Assembly (NCBI GenBank): GCA_019913005.1
Contig: JAIOHL010000207.1
Span: 1 to 64,000, forward strand
DNA length: 64,000 nt
Source of the DNA: Anaerolineae bacterium
GTDB lineage: Bacteria; Chloroflexota; Anaerolineae; Aggregatilineales; J027
Direction of reading: 5' to 3'
Shown here in pieces: positions 43,399 to 51,012 of this stretch (position 1 is its first letter; each line of letters opens with the position of its first letter). The notes beneath the pieces are model-generated. The model was not told the origin of the DNA and did no database searches. It was given only the letters and a program-made list of their open reading frames with translations. A program made the translations under genes and the position numbers.

Positions 43399-44578
43399 CT
43401 TCGGCTGTCGCTTCGGGAGCAACTTCAGAAGCAGTTTCGCAAAAGAGCCAGTCTTCACCTTCCAGCACAAAATGAGCGGGTTCGGGGAAGATGTCACTAG
43501 CCGCGATTTCAGTACCTTCGACTAGGAGTGAGCCACCAACAGCCACTTCAGCGGCTTCGCCATCAATTGTGACCGTATATTCAAGGTCAGACAGGTCAAT
43601 CGTCAGACCAGTATATTGAGCCAAATCCTCGGCGCTTGGCACTTGACCATCAGCGCAGGAAACTTCCGCAATGGCTTCGGCATCACCCGCGAAGGTAGCC
43701 GTCAAAACGTAGTTGAGCACGGAGGCTGGGTCAGAGGTATCGAGCAGCACTACCCCCGTACCACCTTCTTGGAAGTCTTCGCTCGGCAGGGTGCCAAAAT
43801 AGCTTTCAAAAATGGTGGCATAGGTGCCATCCGCGATAACATTCACCAAAGAAGCATTGACCGCATCCAACAATTCTGGGAAATCGGGTCGAATGGCAAT
43901 GCCGTAGAATTCATCCGTCAGAGTTTCGCCAACCGTCGTTAGGTTTAGATCGGGGTTATTGGCAATGATGTCGGCGGAGGTGGGAGCATCTACAATCACC
44001 GCGTCAATTTCTTCATTGCCCAACGCTTGGAAGGCGAGGGTCGCTTCGTCAAAACGCACGACTTCAACGCCGGGGATTTCGGTAGCAAAGGTATCACCCG
44101 TTGTTCCGGTTTGCACGCCAACGCGCAGACCCGCCAGATCATCGGGGGTGGCAACGTTTTCGGCATCAGCAGCACGCACGGAAATGATTTGACCCGCGAG
44201 GAAATACGGATTGGAAAAGTCTACCTCTTCTTCACGTTCGGGGGTAATGGTCGCAGCCGAGATGACCGCATCAAATTCGCCGCTGGCAAGTGCCGTGAAA
44301 ATGCCGTCCCACTTGGTATTGACCCATTCAATTTCAAAACCAGCATCGGCGGCGATGGCGTCCATCAATTCAACATCGAAGCCGATAATATTGTCTTCTG
44401 CATCTACCGATTCAAAAGGCGGATATTCGGCATTTGTCCCGACTTTAATGGTTTGGCCTTCCACCTGTGAACGGGTGGCACGTTCCGCCGTCGGTTGGGA
44501 AGTGGCAGCGACTGGCAGAGCCATCACCAGCAGCAAGGCAACCGTTAGCAAGATCAAAAAATTCTTTCCGTAACGCAT
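43391..44578 (-). CDS. Amino-acid ABC transporter binding protein with C-terminal extension
   Basis: The protein has 395 residues from the ATG at 44578 (AGGAG nine bases before; a TTG two codons earlier is not needed). A signal peptide covers 1-25 (LLLVMALPVAA) without a lipobox Cys. Residues ~42-265 are SBP_bac_3: VGTNAEYPPFESVD, IIGFDVELMDAIAADAG, WDGIFTALASGEFDAVISAATITPEREEEVDFS and IDAVIVDAPTSADII. Residues ~275-395 form an extra domain with two Cys (C308, C380) and a short Ala/Glu-rich end. Typical members stop near 265-280. It is the first gene of the operon whose permease carries the cysteine repeats, so the added domain may contact that insert. Confidence 0.93.
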   Translation of the reverse strand: MRYGKNFLILLTVALLLVMALPVAATSQPTAERATRSQVEGQTIKVGTNAEYPPFESVDAEDNIIGFDVELMDAIAADAGFEIEWVNTKWDGIFTALASGEFDAVISAATITPEREEEVDFSNPYFLAGQIISVRAADAENVATPDDLAGLRVGVQTGTTGDTFATEIPGVEVVRFDEATLAFQALGNEEIDAVIVDAPTSADIIANNPDLNLTTVGETLTDEFYGIAIRPDFPELLDAVNASLVNVIADGTYATIFESYFGTLPSEDFQEGGTGVVLLDTSDPASVLNYVLTATFAGDAEAIAEVSCADGQVPSAEDLAQYTGLTIDLSDLEYTVTIDGEAAEVAVGGSLLVEGTEIAASDIFPEPAHFVLEGEDWLFCETASEVAPEATAEAN

Positions 44579-44593
44579 TTTCAAATTCTCCTC

Positions 44594-44610
44594 AGTTTCA
44601 GTTTGAAACT
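44594..44610. promoter_or_regulatory. Perfect inverted repeat in the leader of the amino-acid operon
   Basis: AGTTTCA-GTT-TGAAACT is a perfect 7-bp inverted repeat that lies between the predicted transcription start and the ribosome binding site of the binding-protein gene. It may be a repressor site or a short hairpin that limits translation. Confidence 0.4.
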
Positions 44611-44630
44611 CATGGTTCTAAGCATGGATG

Positions 44631-44659
44631 AGTTTAAGCAGGACTGCCCCTCATGTCAA
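44631..44659 (-). promoter_or_regulatory. Promoter of the amino-acid ABC operon
   Basis: On the minus strand TTGACA (44659-44654) and TAAACT (44636-44631) are separated by 17 bases, with the predicted start near 44624. The -35 box is perfect; the -10 matches at four positions. Confidence 0.6.
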
Positions 44660-44694
44660 ATTCATTCGTTATGGCAGTTGACACAACTTACCCC

Positions 44695-44725
44695 TTGAAA
44701 AGCGCTACCCTGTTTGAGCTATACT
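44695..44725 (+). promoter_or_regulatory. Candidate promoter of the peptide ABC operon
   Basis: TTGAAA (44695-44700) and TATACT (44720-44725) are 19 bases apart, slightly long. It faces the gene starting at 44812. A second -35-like TTGACA at 44678 has no matching -10 box. Prediction by eye only. Confidence 0.35.
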
Positions 44726-44811
44726 TCAGCGGCGCATTTTAACAACTTTTGAGCCATGTCCCCCATTGGTATGTTCCAACACAGCAACAGAAAGGGATAT
44801 TAAGTTAGGAA

Positions 44812-46482
44812 ATGAGTGTCTTGGAAGTACGACGTAAGCGTAGAATTCGTTGGGGGGTCTGGCTGCCCGTTTTGGCGGTGTTGACCTTAGCCCTTATCGC
44901 ATGTTTGCTGGCCGTCGTCAGCACGTTAATCTCGGAAGAAGAAAAAACCACCAGCGGCGGCAATACCCTTATCTATGGGTTAACCCTAAACCCAAGTGGC
45001 ATTGATCCGCATTACAACCGCTCGGCGGAATTGGGTATTCCACTCTACAGCGTCTATGACACCCTCGTCTATCGCCACCCCCAAACCCGTGAATTTGTGG
45101 AAGGCTTGGCGGAACGTTGGGAAATCAGCCCCGATGCACTGACCTATACCTTTTATTTGCGGCAGAACGTCACATTTCACGATGGCACAGTCTTTGATGC
45201 CAATGCGGTAGGTGTCACCTTTGACCGCATTGTTAATCAGCAGTATCCCGATTGGCGACCCGGCAAAGCGCTGGATTTGATTGGGCCGTTTTACAATGGC
45301 TATAAAATTGTGGATGACTTTACCTTTCAGATATTTTTGACCGCACCCTATGCCCCCCTGCTGGATGCCCTGAGTCAGCCCTATTGGGGTATCGCCAGTC
45401 CAACTGCACTCGCCAACTGGTCAGCGGATACCTATCAATGGCATCAGGTGGGGACAGGGCCATACAAATTGGTTGAGGTTATTCCGGGGGATCGTATTAT
45501 AATCGAACGGAATGAGGATTATGCGTGGGGGCCGATTTTCTACGCGCCCCAATCAGACCGTTCGATTGATCGAATCGAATTCCGATTTTTTGACAAAGAC
45601 CCTGCCAGTCGCCGTATCGCGCTCGAAGCCGGGGACGTAGATATTGTCGGCGAACTACCCCCCACTGACGCCGAAGCCCTACTAAGCGACCAAGAAATCC
45701 AAATCTTTGAACAGGCCATCCCGGGTCAACCCCTCCAATTCTATTTCAATACCTCCCGCCCTCTCATTAATGACCAACGCTTTCGACAGGCTCTGCTCCA
45801 TGCCACCAACCGCGCCGCCATTGTAGATACCGTGTTCTTCCGTGACCTTTCACCCGTTGCCTATGGCCCATTAGCCGCTGCTTCGCCTTATTACAATCCG
45901 GCAGTTGCGGAAATGTATCCCAACAACTTGCAGCGCACCCGTGAATTATTTGGGCAAATCGGCCTTGTGGATTCCGACGACGACGGCATTCTTGAATTCA
46001 ATACACAGCCCGTGAAGTTAAAAATCGCCATCGGCAATTGGGGCTTTTTGCCAGAGGTGGCTGCCTTAATTCAGAGTCAATGGCGTGAAATCGGTATCGA
46101 GGTGGAAATAAATCAGGTCGCAGGGTTCACAGCCCTGCAAGAAGTCGCAACCAGCGGCGACTATGACCTCTTGAGTTTTGAAGATTTCGGCCTTGACCCC
46201 AATATCCTCAACCCGGCCTATCTCTCAACCAGCCCAACCAATTATACGCATTACGCGGATGAGGAATTGGATGGATGGCTAACGCAGGCCCTATCGGTAG
46301 ATGAAACCACGCGCGTGACGCTCTATAACCAGATTCAACAGCGCATTATGGATCAAGCTCTTGTCCTGCCCATCCGCGATTATGTCAATTTGATTGGCTG
46401 GTCGGCGCGATTGGAGGGGTTGATTTTTACAGGACAGGGGTGGTGGCCTTTGCTGACCAATGTACAAACAAAGGCTGAGTAA
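44812..46482 (+). CDS. Peptide/nickel-type ABC transporter binding protein (SBP family 5)
   Basis: The 556-residue protein has a basic start (RRKRRIRW) and one hydrophobic segment, LPVLAVLTLALIACLLAVVS. This contains LIAC, which could act as a lipobox, or the segment may stay as a membrane anchor. The mature domain is SBP_bac_5: LIYGLTLNPSGIDPHYN, ERWEISPDALTYTFYLRQNVTFHDG, VGTGPYKLVEVIPGDRIIIERNEDY and NDQRFRQALLHATNRAAIVD. It binds oligopeptides or similar ligands. It is the first of a three-gene operon with two permeases. The ribosome binding site is weak (AGGA immediately before the ATG), so the start could be further inside. Confidence 0.9.
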   Translation: MSVLEVRRKRRIRWGVWLPVLAVLTLALIACLLAVVSTLISEEEKTTSGGNTLIYGLTLNPSGIDPHYNRSAELGIPLYSVYDTLVYRHPQTREFVEGLAERWEISPDALTYTFYLRQNVTFHDGTVFDANAVGVTFDRIVNQQYPDWRPGKALDLIGPFYNGYKIVDDFTFQIFLTAPYAPLLDALSQPYWGIASPTALANWSADTYQWHQVGTGPYKLVEVIPGDRIIIERNEDYAWGPIFYAPQSDRSIDRIEFRFFDKDPASRRIALEAGDVDIVGELPPTDAEALLSDQEIQIFEQAIPGQPLQFYFNTSRPLINDQRFRQALLHATNRAAIVDTVFFRDLSPVAYGPLAAASPYYNPAVAEMYPNNLQRTRELFGQIGLVDSDDDGILEFNTQPVKLKIAIGNWGFLPEVAALIQSQWREIGIEVEINQVAGFTALQEVATSGDYDLLSFEDFGLDPNILNPAYLSTSPTNYTHYADEELDGWLTQALSVDETTRVTLYNQIQQRIMDQALVLPIRDYVNLIGWSARLEGLIFTGQGWWPLLTNVQTKAE

Positions 46483-46488
46483 TTGGTC

Positions 46489-47448
46489 ATGACCCAAAGC
46501 CGTCTGCTGGCGATTACCCAACTCTCCGCACTAGGCTTGCTGCGAGGGGTGCTGGTCGTGTGGACGGCGGTGACGCTCGTTTTTGTGGCGGTGCGGGTGC
46601 TGCCGGGGGATGCAATTTCGGCTGAGTTGTTACCTGCCGGGGCATCCGAGACCCAAATTGAGGCCGAAAAAGACAAACAAGGCTTGAATGACCCCCTACC
46701 CCAACAATATCTCGGCTTTATCGCGGATATGTTGCACGGCGACTTGGGTCAATCCCTGCGGTATCGGGATGCTGTGACAACTATTATCCAAGACCGCATC
46801 GGCCCGACCTTCGCGCTTGGCATGGCAGCGTTTGCGGTGATGCTGCTGACGGGAGGCGTGTTGGGGATCGCCAGTATGGAAACCAGCCCGCCCCCTCTGC
46901 GTTTTTTAAGTCGAGGTATGATCGCCTTTTCCCAATCCGTGCCGATTTACATCACGGCGATTGTGGGGGTGTTTATTTTCAGCCTTGAACTAGACCTCCT
47001 GCCATCAGTAGGGTCGGATACACCGCGCCATTTGATTTTGCCCGCGCTGGTGTTGGGGTTTCATACATCCGGGGCAGTAGCACGGGTACTGAGTGCCAGC
47101 CTGACCGATGCGTTTCAGCAACCGTTTATGCTGACCGCCCGCGCCAAAGGGCTGCCGCCGATTGATTTACTCGATCATGCACTGCGGGTTGCTCTACTGC
47201 CCGTCTTGCGTGTGGGGGCCTTACAAATGGGGTTTTTATTGGGAGGGACGGTTATCGTTGAAGGCTTGTTTGTGCGGCGCGGTTTGGGCAGTCTACTGTT
47301 TCAATCGGTACTTGACCGCGATTACCCAATGGTGCAGGCGTTAGCTTTGTTGGCGGTTATTGTTTATCTGCTGGCGAATGGACTGGCGCGATTAGGTCAG
47401 CGGTTGATTGACCCCCGTCTGACGGCCCACCTCGCCGATTTTGCCTAA
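46489..47448 (+). CDS. Peptide-type ABC permease (DppB/OppB type)
   Basis: From the ATG at 46489 the protein has 319 residues and about six membrane segments. The first, GVLVVWTAVTLVFVAVRVLPGD, is followed by the classic DppB region LNDPLPQQYLGFIADMLHGDLGQSLRYRD. The EAA loop TARAKGLPPIDLLDHALRVALLPVL is near 213, and the C terminus has VEGLFVRRGLGSLLFQSVLDRDYPMVQALALL. Six bases separate it from the binding-protein gene, so they are co-expressed. It forms the channel with the next gene. Confidence 0.93.
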   Translation: MTQSRLLAITQLSALGLLRGVLVVWTAVTLVFVAVRVLPGDAISAELLPAGASETQIEAEKDKQGLNDPLPQQYLGFIADMLHGDLGQSLRYRDAVTTIIQDRIGPTFALGMAAFAVMLLTGGVLGIASMETSPPPLRFLSRGMIAFSQSVPIYITAIVGVFIFSLELDLLPSVGSDTPRHLILPALVLGFHTSGAVARVLSASLTDAFQQPFMLTARAKGLPPIDLLDHALRVALLPVLRVGALQMGFLLGGTVIVEGLFVRRGLGSLLFQSVLDRDYPMVQALALLAVIVYLLANGLARLGQRLIDPRLTAHLADFA

Positions 47449-47455
47449 TTCCCTC

Positions 47456-48259
47456 ATGCCCCCCCTTCCCCATCGCATCAAATTTGGCTTGTGGCTGCCG
47501 CTTATTCTCCTAGCCGGATTCGTAGTGATTACCCCTCAACTCGCTAATCACGACCCCCTAAAACCGAACTCCGGAGATGAGCTTGCCTCCTCATCTGATG
47601 AATATTGGCTTGGCACGGATTATCTGGGGCGCGATGTATTTAGCCGATTGATGGTCGGAGGTCAGCGCACCCTTAGCGCGGCCTTTATCGCCACAGGGAT
47701 TGCCATCACAGGGGGACTGCTGTTAGGTGGGTTATTGATTATCGCCCCTGCGCCGCTACGTTGGTTGCTCTCGATTTTTCTGGATGCTCTACTCGCTTTC
47801 CCTTCCATTTTGACCGCATTGGTGATCTTGACGGCTCTAGAACCGAGCCTATGGACATTGGCCCTTGCGTTGGGAATCGCAGCCATCCCGCTTTATGCCC
47901 AAGTCGCGGCGGATGCCCTACGTGGCACCTTAAGCGAGCCATTTATCGAAGGCGCACGCAGCATCGGGGCATCACCGTTCTACATTTTACGTCGGCACAT
48001 CATCCCAACAGCCCTGCCTACCCTCGCTGCATTCGGGTCAGTCATTTTTAGCTGGTCGCTGATTTATCAGGCCGCGCTGACTTTTTTAGGGCTGGGGGGA
48101 GATATTTCACAGCCGGATTGGGGCACAATGTTAGCACAGGGGTATCGTACCATCCGTGAAACCCCGCTGTTGGTCATTGCGCCGGGGGGTATGCTTATGA
48201 TTTGTGTGTTGCTGGCAAATTGGTTCGCGGATACGATTGGCAGATCACCCTCACGGTGA
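47456..48259 (+). CDS. Peptide-type ABC permease (DppC/OppC type)
   Basis: From the ATG at 47456 the protein has 267 residues; a TTG 15 bases earlier is an alternative. The N-terminal helix LWLPLILLAGFVVITPQL is followed by YWLGTDYLGRDVFSRLMVGGQRTL, the hallmark of DppC proteins. The EAA loop IEGARSIGASPFYILRRHIIPTALP is near 170, and LTFLGLGGDISQPDWGTMLAQGY is also typical. It is shorter than the usual 280-300. No ATPase genes (DppD/DppF) follow; the gene instead ends convergently, its last nine bases overlapping the next gene on the other strand. The ATPases must be encoded elsewhere. Confidence 0.93.
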   Translation: MPPLPHRIKFGLWLPLILLAGFVVITPQLANHDPLKPNSGDELASSSDEYWLGTDYLGRDVFSRLMVGGQRTLSAAFIATGIAITGGLLLGGLLIIAPAPLRWLLSIFLDALLAFPSILTALVILTALEPSLWTLALALGIAAIPLYAQVAADALRGTLSEPFIEGARSIGASPFYILRRHIIPTALPTLAAFGSVIFSWSLIYQAALTFLGLGGDISQPDWGTMLAQGYRTIRETPLLVIAPGGMLMICVLLANWFADTIGRSPSR

Positions 48260-49069
48260 GGCGATTTCGAAGCGTACCTCTTTACTTTGTATACGTCCTG
48301 TCCACACCCCCTGATCTGCACGACCATTGGTTAAAAACATAGGGGTAGCAGACGCCTCACTTAATTCTTCTTGACCCACAAAACCCACATTTTGGTTACG
48401 ATAATAGGCTTTAATGCCATATTGTCCCGGCCCAATAATTCCCATCCGCGCAAGGCGCTGTGGAGAAAAGATAATTCGCATGACACACCGACGGCGCGAC
48501 TGTAATACATGAAGCTCTCGTTCTTTATTAAACGTTTCGACAACGGGAAGGCCTTGAACGCTTTGAGGATCGGTCAATGCTTGCGTGCTGCCGAATGGGA
48601 TGATTTCTAGGTATAGGCCCGTAATGTTGGTCGCTTCAAGACTAGAGGCGGGCCCAATCGCTTCAAAACCATCCCGTAAATATAAAGTGACTGCTCCGAT
48701 ATCTTCATTTTTGAAAACAACATCCACCACAAGGCTGTCATTTAATCCTATTTTGGGATCACCATCACCGTTAGACTCTGGCGCGTCGATGTCTACTTCG
48801 AGTGCCAAATCTTGCTGATTGTCATTCTCGGCCAGCATCGAACGCTGATTTCCACCGGGCGGTGACATCAAACTGGTACAATCTGGGCCGCTGCGCTTGA
48901 GTTCAGGAAATACGTTAGGAATGGCAAGTGATAATGTGACGCCGAGAACCACCAAAGCCAGAACTATCTTGGTGTTTTCGGTATCAATAAAAAATCCTCG
49001 GGAGCGACGATAAGCTCCTCCTGCCGCATCCGATGCTCGACCCCGTGCGCCTCTGATTACATTCATCAT
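48251..49069 (-). CDS. Membrane-anchored protein of unknown function (272 aa)
   Basis: A basic Gly/Arg-rich start (RGARGRASDAAGGAYRRSRG) is followed by one membrane helix at about 34-52 (IVLALVVLGVTLSLAIPNV). An extracytoplasmic domain follows that is beta-rich: LALEVDIDAPESNGDGDP, LNDSLVVDVVFKNEDIGAVTLYLRDG, RCVMRIIFSPQRLARMGI. It resembles Ig-like or cupredoxin-type sandwich folds, but I recognise no family. It starts at ATG 49069 within ATGA at the miaA stop, with AAAAGGG just before, so translation is coupled to miaA. It ends nine bases inside the DppC-type gene on the other strand. Confidence 0.75.
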   Translation of the reverse strand: MMNVIRGARGRASDAAGGAYRRSRGFFIDTENTKIVLALVVLGVTLSLAIPNVFPELKRSGPDCTSLMSPPGGNQRSMLAENDNQQDLALEVDIDAPESNGDGDPKIGLNDSLVVDVVFKNEDIGAVTLYLRDGFEAIGPASSLEATNITGLYLEIIPFGSTQALTDPQSVQGLPVVETFNKERELHVLQSRRRCVMRIIFSPQRLARMGIIGPGQYGIKAYYRNQNVGFVGQEELSEASATPMFLTNGRADQGVWTGRIQSKEVRFEIASP

Positions 49070-50028
49070 TTACCCTTTTCAGCCAGTGCAGCAAGCCATT
49101 GCTGAACCTGTGTGCTTATCTGATCAACGGCCTCAGTATTGCTTTCTAACCATTGGGCAGCCGCGTTATATTTGCGAAACCAAGTGTACTGTCGTCGAAT
49201 AAAGGCGTGGGTTTGGTGGCATAAATCGGTCAGGGCCTCATCCAAAGACATCTCGCCGCGTAAATAATACCCAATTTGCAGATACCCTAACCCACTCATC
49301 GCCGACAAATTCCAAGTATAGCCCGCTTCGACCAAAGCGCGAACCTCATCTACCAAGCCCGCTTCAACCATATGGCCCACTCGCCGATCCGCCCGTTCAT
49401 ATAAGACAGTCCGATCCAATGTTAGGCCAAATTGCAGCACGTCATAAGCAGGCGGATGTTTTTGTTGAAATTCCGAAAAAGGCCGCCCTGATTCTAGCGA
49501 CACCTCTAAGGCTCGCACCACCCGCCGGATATTTTTGCCATCAATGCGTTCGGCGGTCACAGGGTCAACGGTGCGTAATCGTGCTAATAGGGCCTCCCAT
49601 CCCTGTGATTCGGCATAGGCTTCCAATTCCGAGCGGAGTTCGTAATTGGCCCGCACTTCGGGGAATTGCCACCCTTCTACCAAAGCCGAAATATATTGGC
49701 CCGTTCCGCCCACAACCAATGGGAGTTTGCCGCGTCTGTGAATATCATCAATCGCGGCGGCGGCTTGGGTTTGGAAATCTACGGCAGTATAAAATTGGTC
49801 GGGGGTCACTACGTCAATCAGATAATGTGGGATAGAAGCGCGTTGTTCAGGGGTCGGTTTAGCTGTTCCAATGTCCATAAATTGATAGACTTGACGGCTG
49901 TCGGCGCTGATAATCTCGCCATCAAGGGCTTGAGCCACCTGAATCGCCGTATCGGTCTTACCCACCGCCGTCGGGCCGATGATGACCACCACCGGACGAC
50001 GGGCCAGAATTTCACCAGCTAAGGGCAT
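49066..50028 (-). CDS. miaA: tRNA dimethylallyltransferase
   Basis: MiaA adds a dimethylallyl group to A37 of tRNAs reading codons that start with U. The 320-residue protein has the P-loop IIGPTAVGKTDTAIQVAQAL (15-34), DGEIISADSRQVYQFMDIGTAKPT with the catalytic Asp, HYLIDVVTPDQFYTAVDFQ, LVVGGTGQYISALVEGW, and the DGKNIRRVVRALEV segment near 165. The C-terminal RRQYTWFRKYNAAAQWLE is typical. Length is normal (300-320). Its start overlaps the end of yraN by 17 bases, and the two probably share a promoter in the 50390-50503 gap. Confidence 0.96.
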   Translation of the reverse strand: MPLAGEILARRPVVVIIGPTAVGKTDTAIQVAQALDGEIISADSRQVYQFMDIGTAKPTPEQRASIPHYLIDVVTPDQFYTAVDFQTQAAAAIDDIHRRGKLPLVVGGTGQYISALVEGWQFPEVRANYELRSELEAYAESQGWEALLARLRTVDPVTAERIDGKNIRRVVRALEVSLESGRPFSEFQQKHPPAYDVLQFGLTLDRTVLYERADRRVGHMVEAGLVDEVRALVEAGYTWNLSAMSGLGYLQIGYYLRGEMSLDEALTDLCHQTHAFIRRQYTWFRKYNAAAQWLESNTEAVDQISTQVQQWLAALAEKGK

Positions 50029-50389
50029 CTTGAATCACCTTTATTGCGAATGTGCCATCAGTGGCAAGGGCAACCCCAACCACATCTACGCGGATAGGTG
50101 TGGCATCGTCTATATTTTTCTCGAAACGGTAGGTCGCCGCTAATTCCATCAATTTTGCCTGTTTACGAGCATTCACACTTGCCAGTGCGTTTTCCATCGC
50201 CACCTTGCCGCGCCGGGTACGCACTTCCACAATCACCAGCGTCTTGTCATCCTGCATAATCAAATCTATTTCACCCGTTCGACAACGCCAATTTCGTTCA
50301 ACTAACTGCCAGCCCAAATCAAGCAAGTGCCGAGTTACAACGGCTTCACCTTGCTGACCGAGAAGTCTTCGAGTGGTATTGGTTGGCAT
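50012..50389 (-). CDS. yraN: YraN / UPF0102 nuclease-fold protein
   Basis: The 125-residue protein has the UPF0102 motif order: GEAVVTRHLLDLGWQLVERNWRCRTGEIDLIMQDDKTLVIVEVRTRRG, then a helical region with VNARKQAKLMELAATY, then IRVDVVGVAL. The E-ID-EVR set (GEIDLI...IVEVRTR) is the PD-(D/E)xK nuclease-type core. The family is linked to DNA processing or uptake but not firmly assigned. GGAG lies eight bases before the ATG. It overlaps miaA by 17 bases. Length is as usual for the family (115-130). Confidence 0.93.
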   Translation of the reverse strand: MPTNTTRRLLGQQGEAVVTRHLLDLGWQLVERNWRCRTGEIDLIMQDDKTLVIVEVRTRRGKVAMENALASVNARKQAKLMELAATYRFEKNIDDATPIRVDVVGVALATDGTFAIKVIQDALSW

Positions 50390-50416
50390 CCGATAATCTC
50401 CAAATCCATCTTCACC

Positions 50417-50444
50417 ATTATAACAATGGCCTGCAATTGACCAA
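50417..50444 (-). promoter_or_regulatory. Candidate promoter of yraN-miaA
   Basis: On the minus strand TTGGTC and a perfect TATAAT (plus-strand 50422-50417) are separated by 16 bases, about 28 bases before the yraN ATG. It partly faces a second TATAAT on the plus strand. Confidence 0.45.
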
Positions 50445-50454
50445 AAGGGCGTGT

Positions 50455-50460
50455 TATAAT
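50455..50460 (+). promoter_or_regulatory. Perfect -10 box upstream of the cNMP-binding gene
   Basis: TATAAT at 50455-50460 with a weak -35 (CTGCAA, 18 bases before) would start transcription near 50467. Because this lies inside the longest open frame, it supports the downstream ATG at 50504 as the true start. Confidence 0.45.
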
Positions 50461-50503
50461 GACACCAGTCTCACCATTAGCTGGTTTTGTGGAGTGCATA
50501 CCC

Positions 50504-51004
50504 ATGTCCATCACCCCGATTCTCAAAGAGGCCGATATTTTTTACGATTTAACCCCAACCCAATTAGAATTAATCGGCTCCATTTGCCAAACACAGACGT
50601 ACAACGATGGGGACGTGATTTTTACCGAAAACTCGGCCAGTGCCGAACTCTATGTTGTTGCCGAAGGCGAAGTTGCTATTCAGGTAGACGCTGCCATTTT
50701 TGGCAAGGGCAACACGGGCAGATTGACCGGCCCGCGTACTGTTGCGACCTTTCGCATCGGGCAATCCTTTGGTGAAGTTGCTTTGTTAGATGAAGGGCTG
50801 CGTTCAGCGACAGCCCGCTGTGTCAAAAATGGGACAACATTGATCATCATCCCACGTCAGCGCCTGATTAATCTGTGCGATATGTACCCCCAGTTGGGTT
50901 ATCGGCTGATGTTTAATTTGGCAACTGATCTTGCCACCAAAATTCGCGGCGCGGACATGCAAATCCGTGAACAAATTATGTATTCTCAACAATCCGAGGA
51001 GTAG
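50504..51004 (+). CDS. Single-domain cyclic-nucleotide-binding (CRP-type) protein without HTH
   Basis: The 166-residue protein starts at ATG 50504 with GGAG nine bases before. Residues ~5-130 are a cNMP-binding domain (CAP_ED): ILKEADIFYDLTPTQLELIGSICQTQTYNDGDVIFTENSAS and the phosphate-binding cassette GQSFGEVALLDEGLRSATARC. The Arg that binds the cyclic phosphate is kept (LRSAT). The rest is a helix without the winged HTH of CRP/FNR proteins. It is therefore likely a sensor acting on another protein. cinA begins nine bases later. Confidence 0.88.
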   Translation: MSITPILKEADIFYDLTPTQLELIGSICQTQTYNDGDVIFTENSASAELYVVAEGEVAIQVDAAIFGKGNTGRLTGPRTVATFRIGQSFGEVALLDEGLRSATARCVKNGTTLIIIPRQRLINLCDMYPQLGYRLMFNLATDLATKIRGADMQIREQIMYSQQSEE

Positions 51005-51012
51005 CCCTCTGC

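Noticed and set aside
46483-46488. TTG start for the DppB-type permease
   Set aside because: The frame can begin at TTG 46483, but the ATG two codons later is preferred and the protein starts normally from it.
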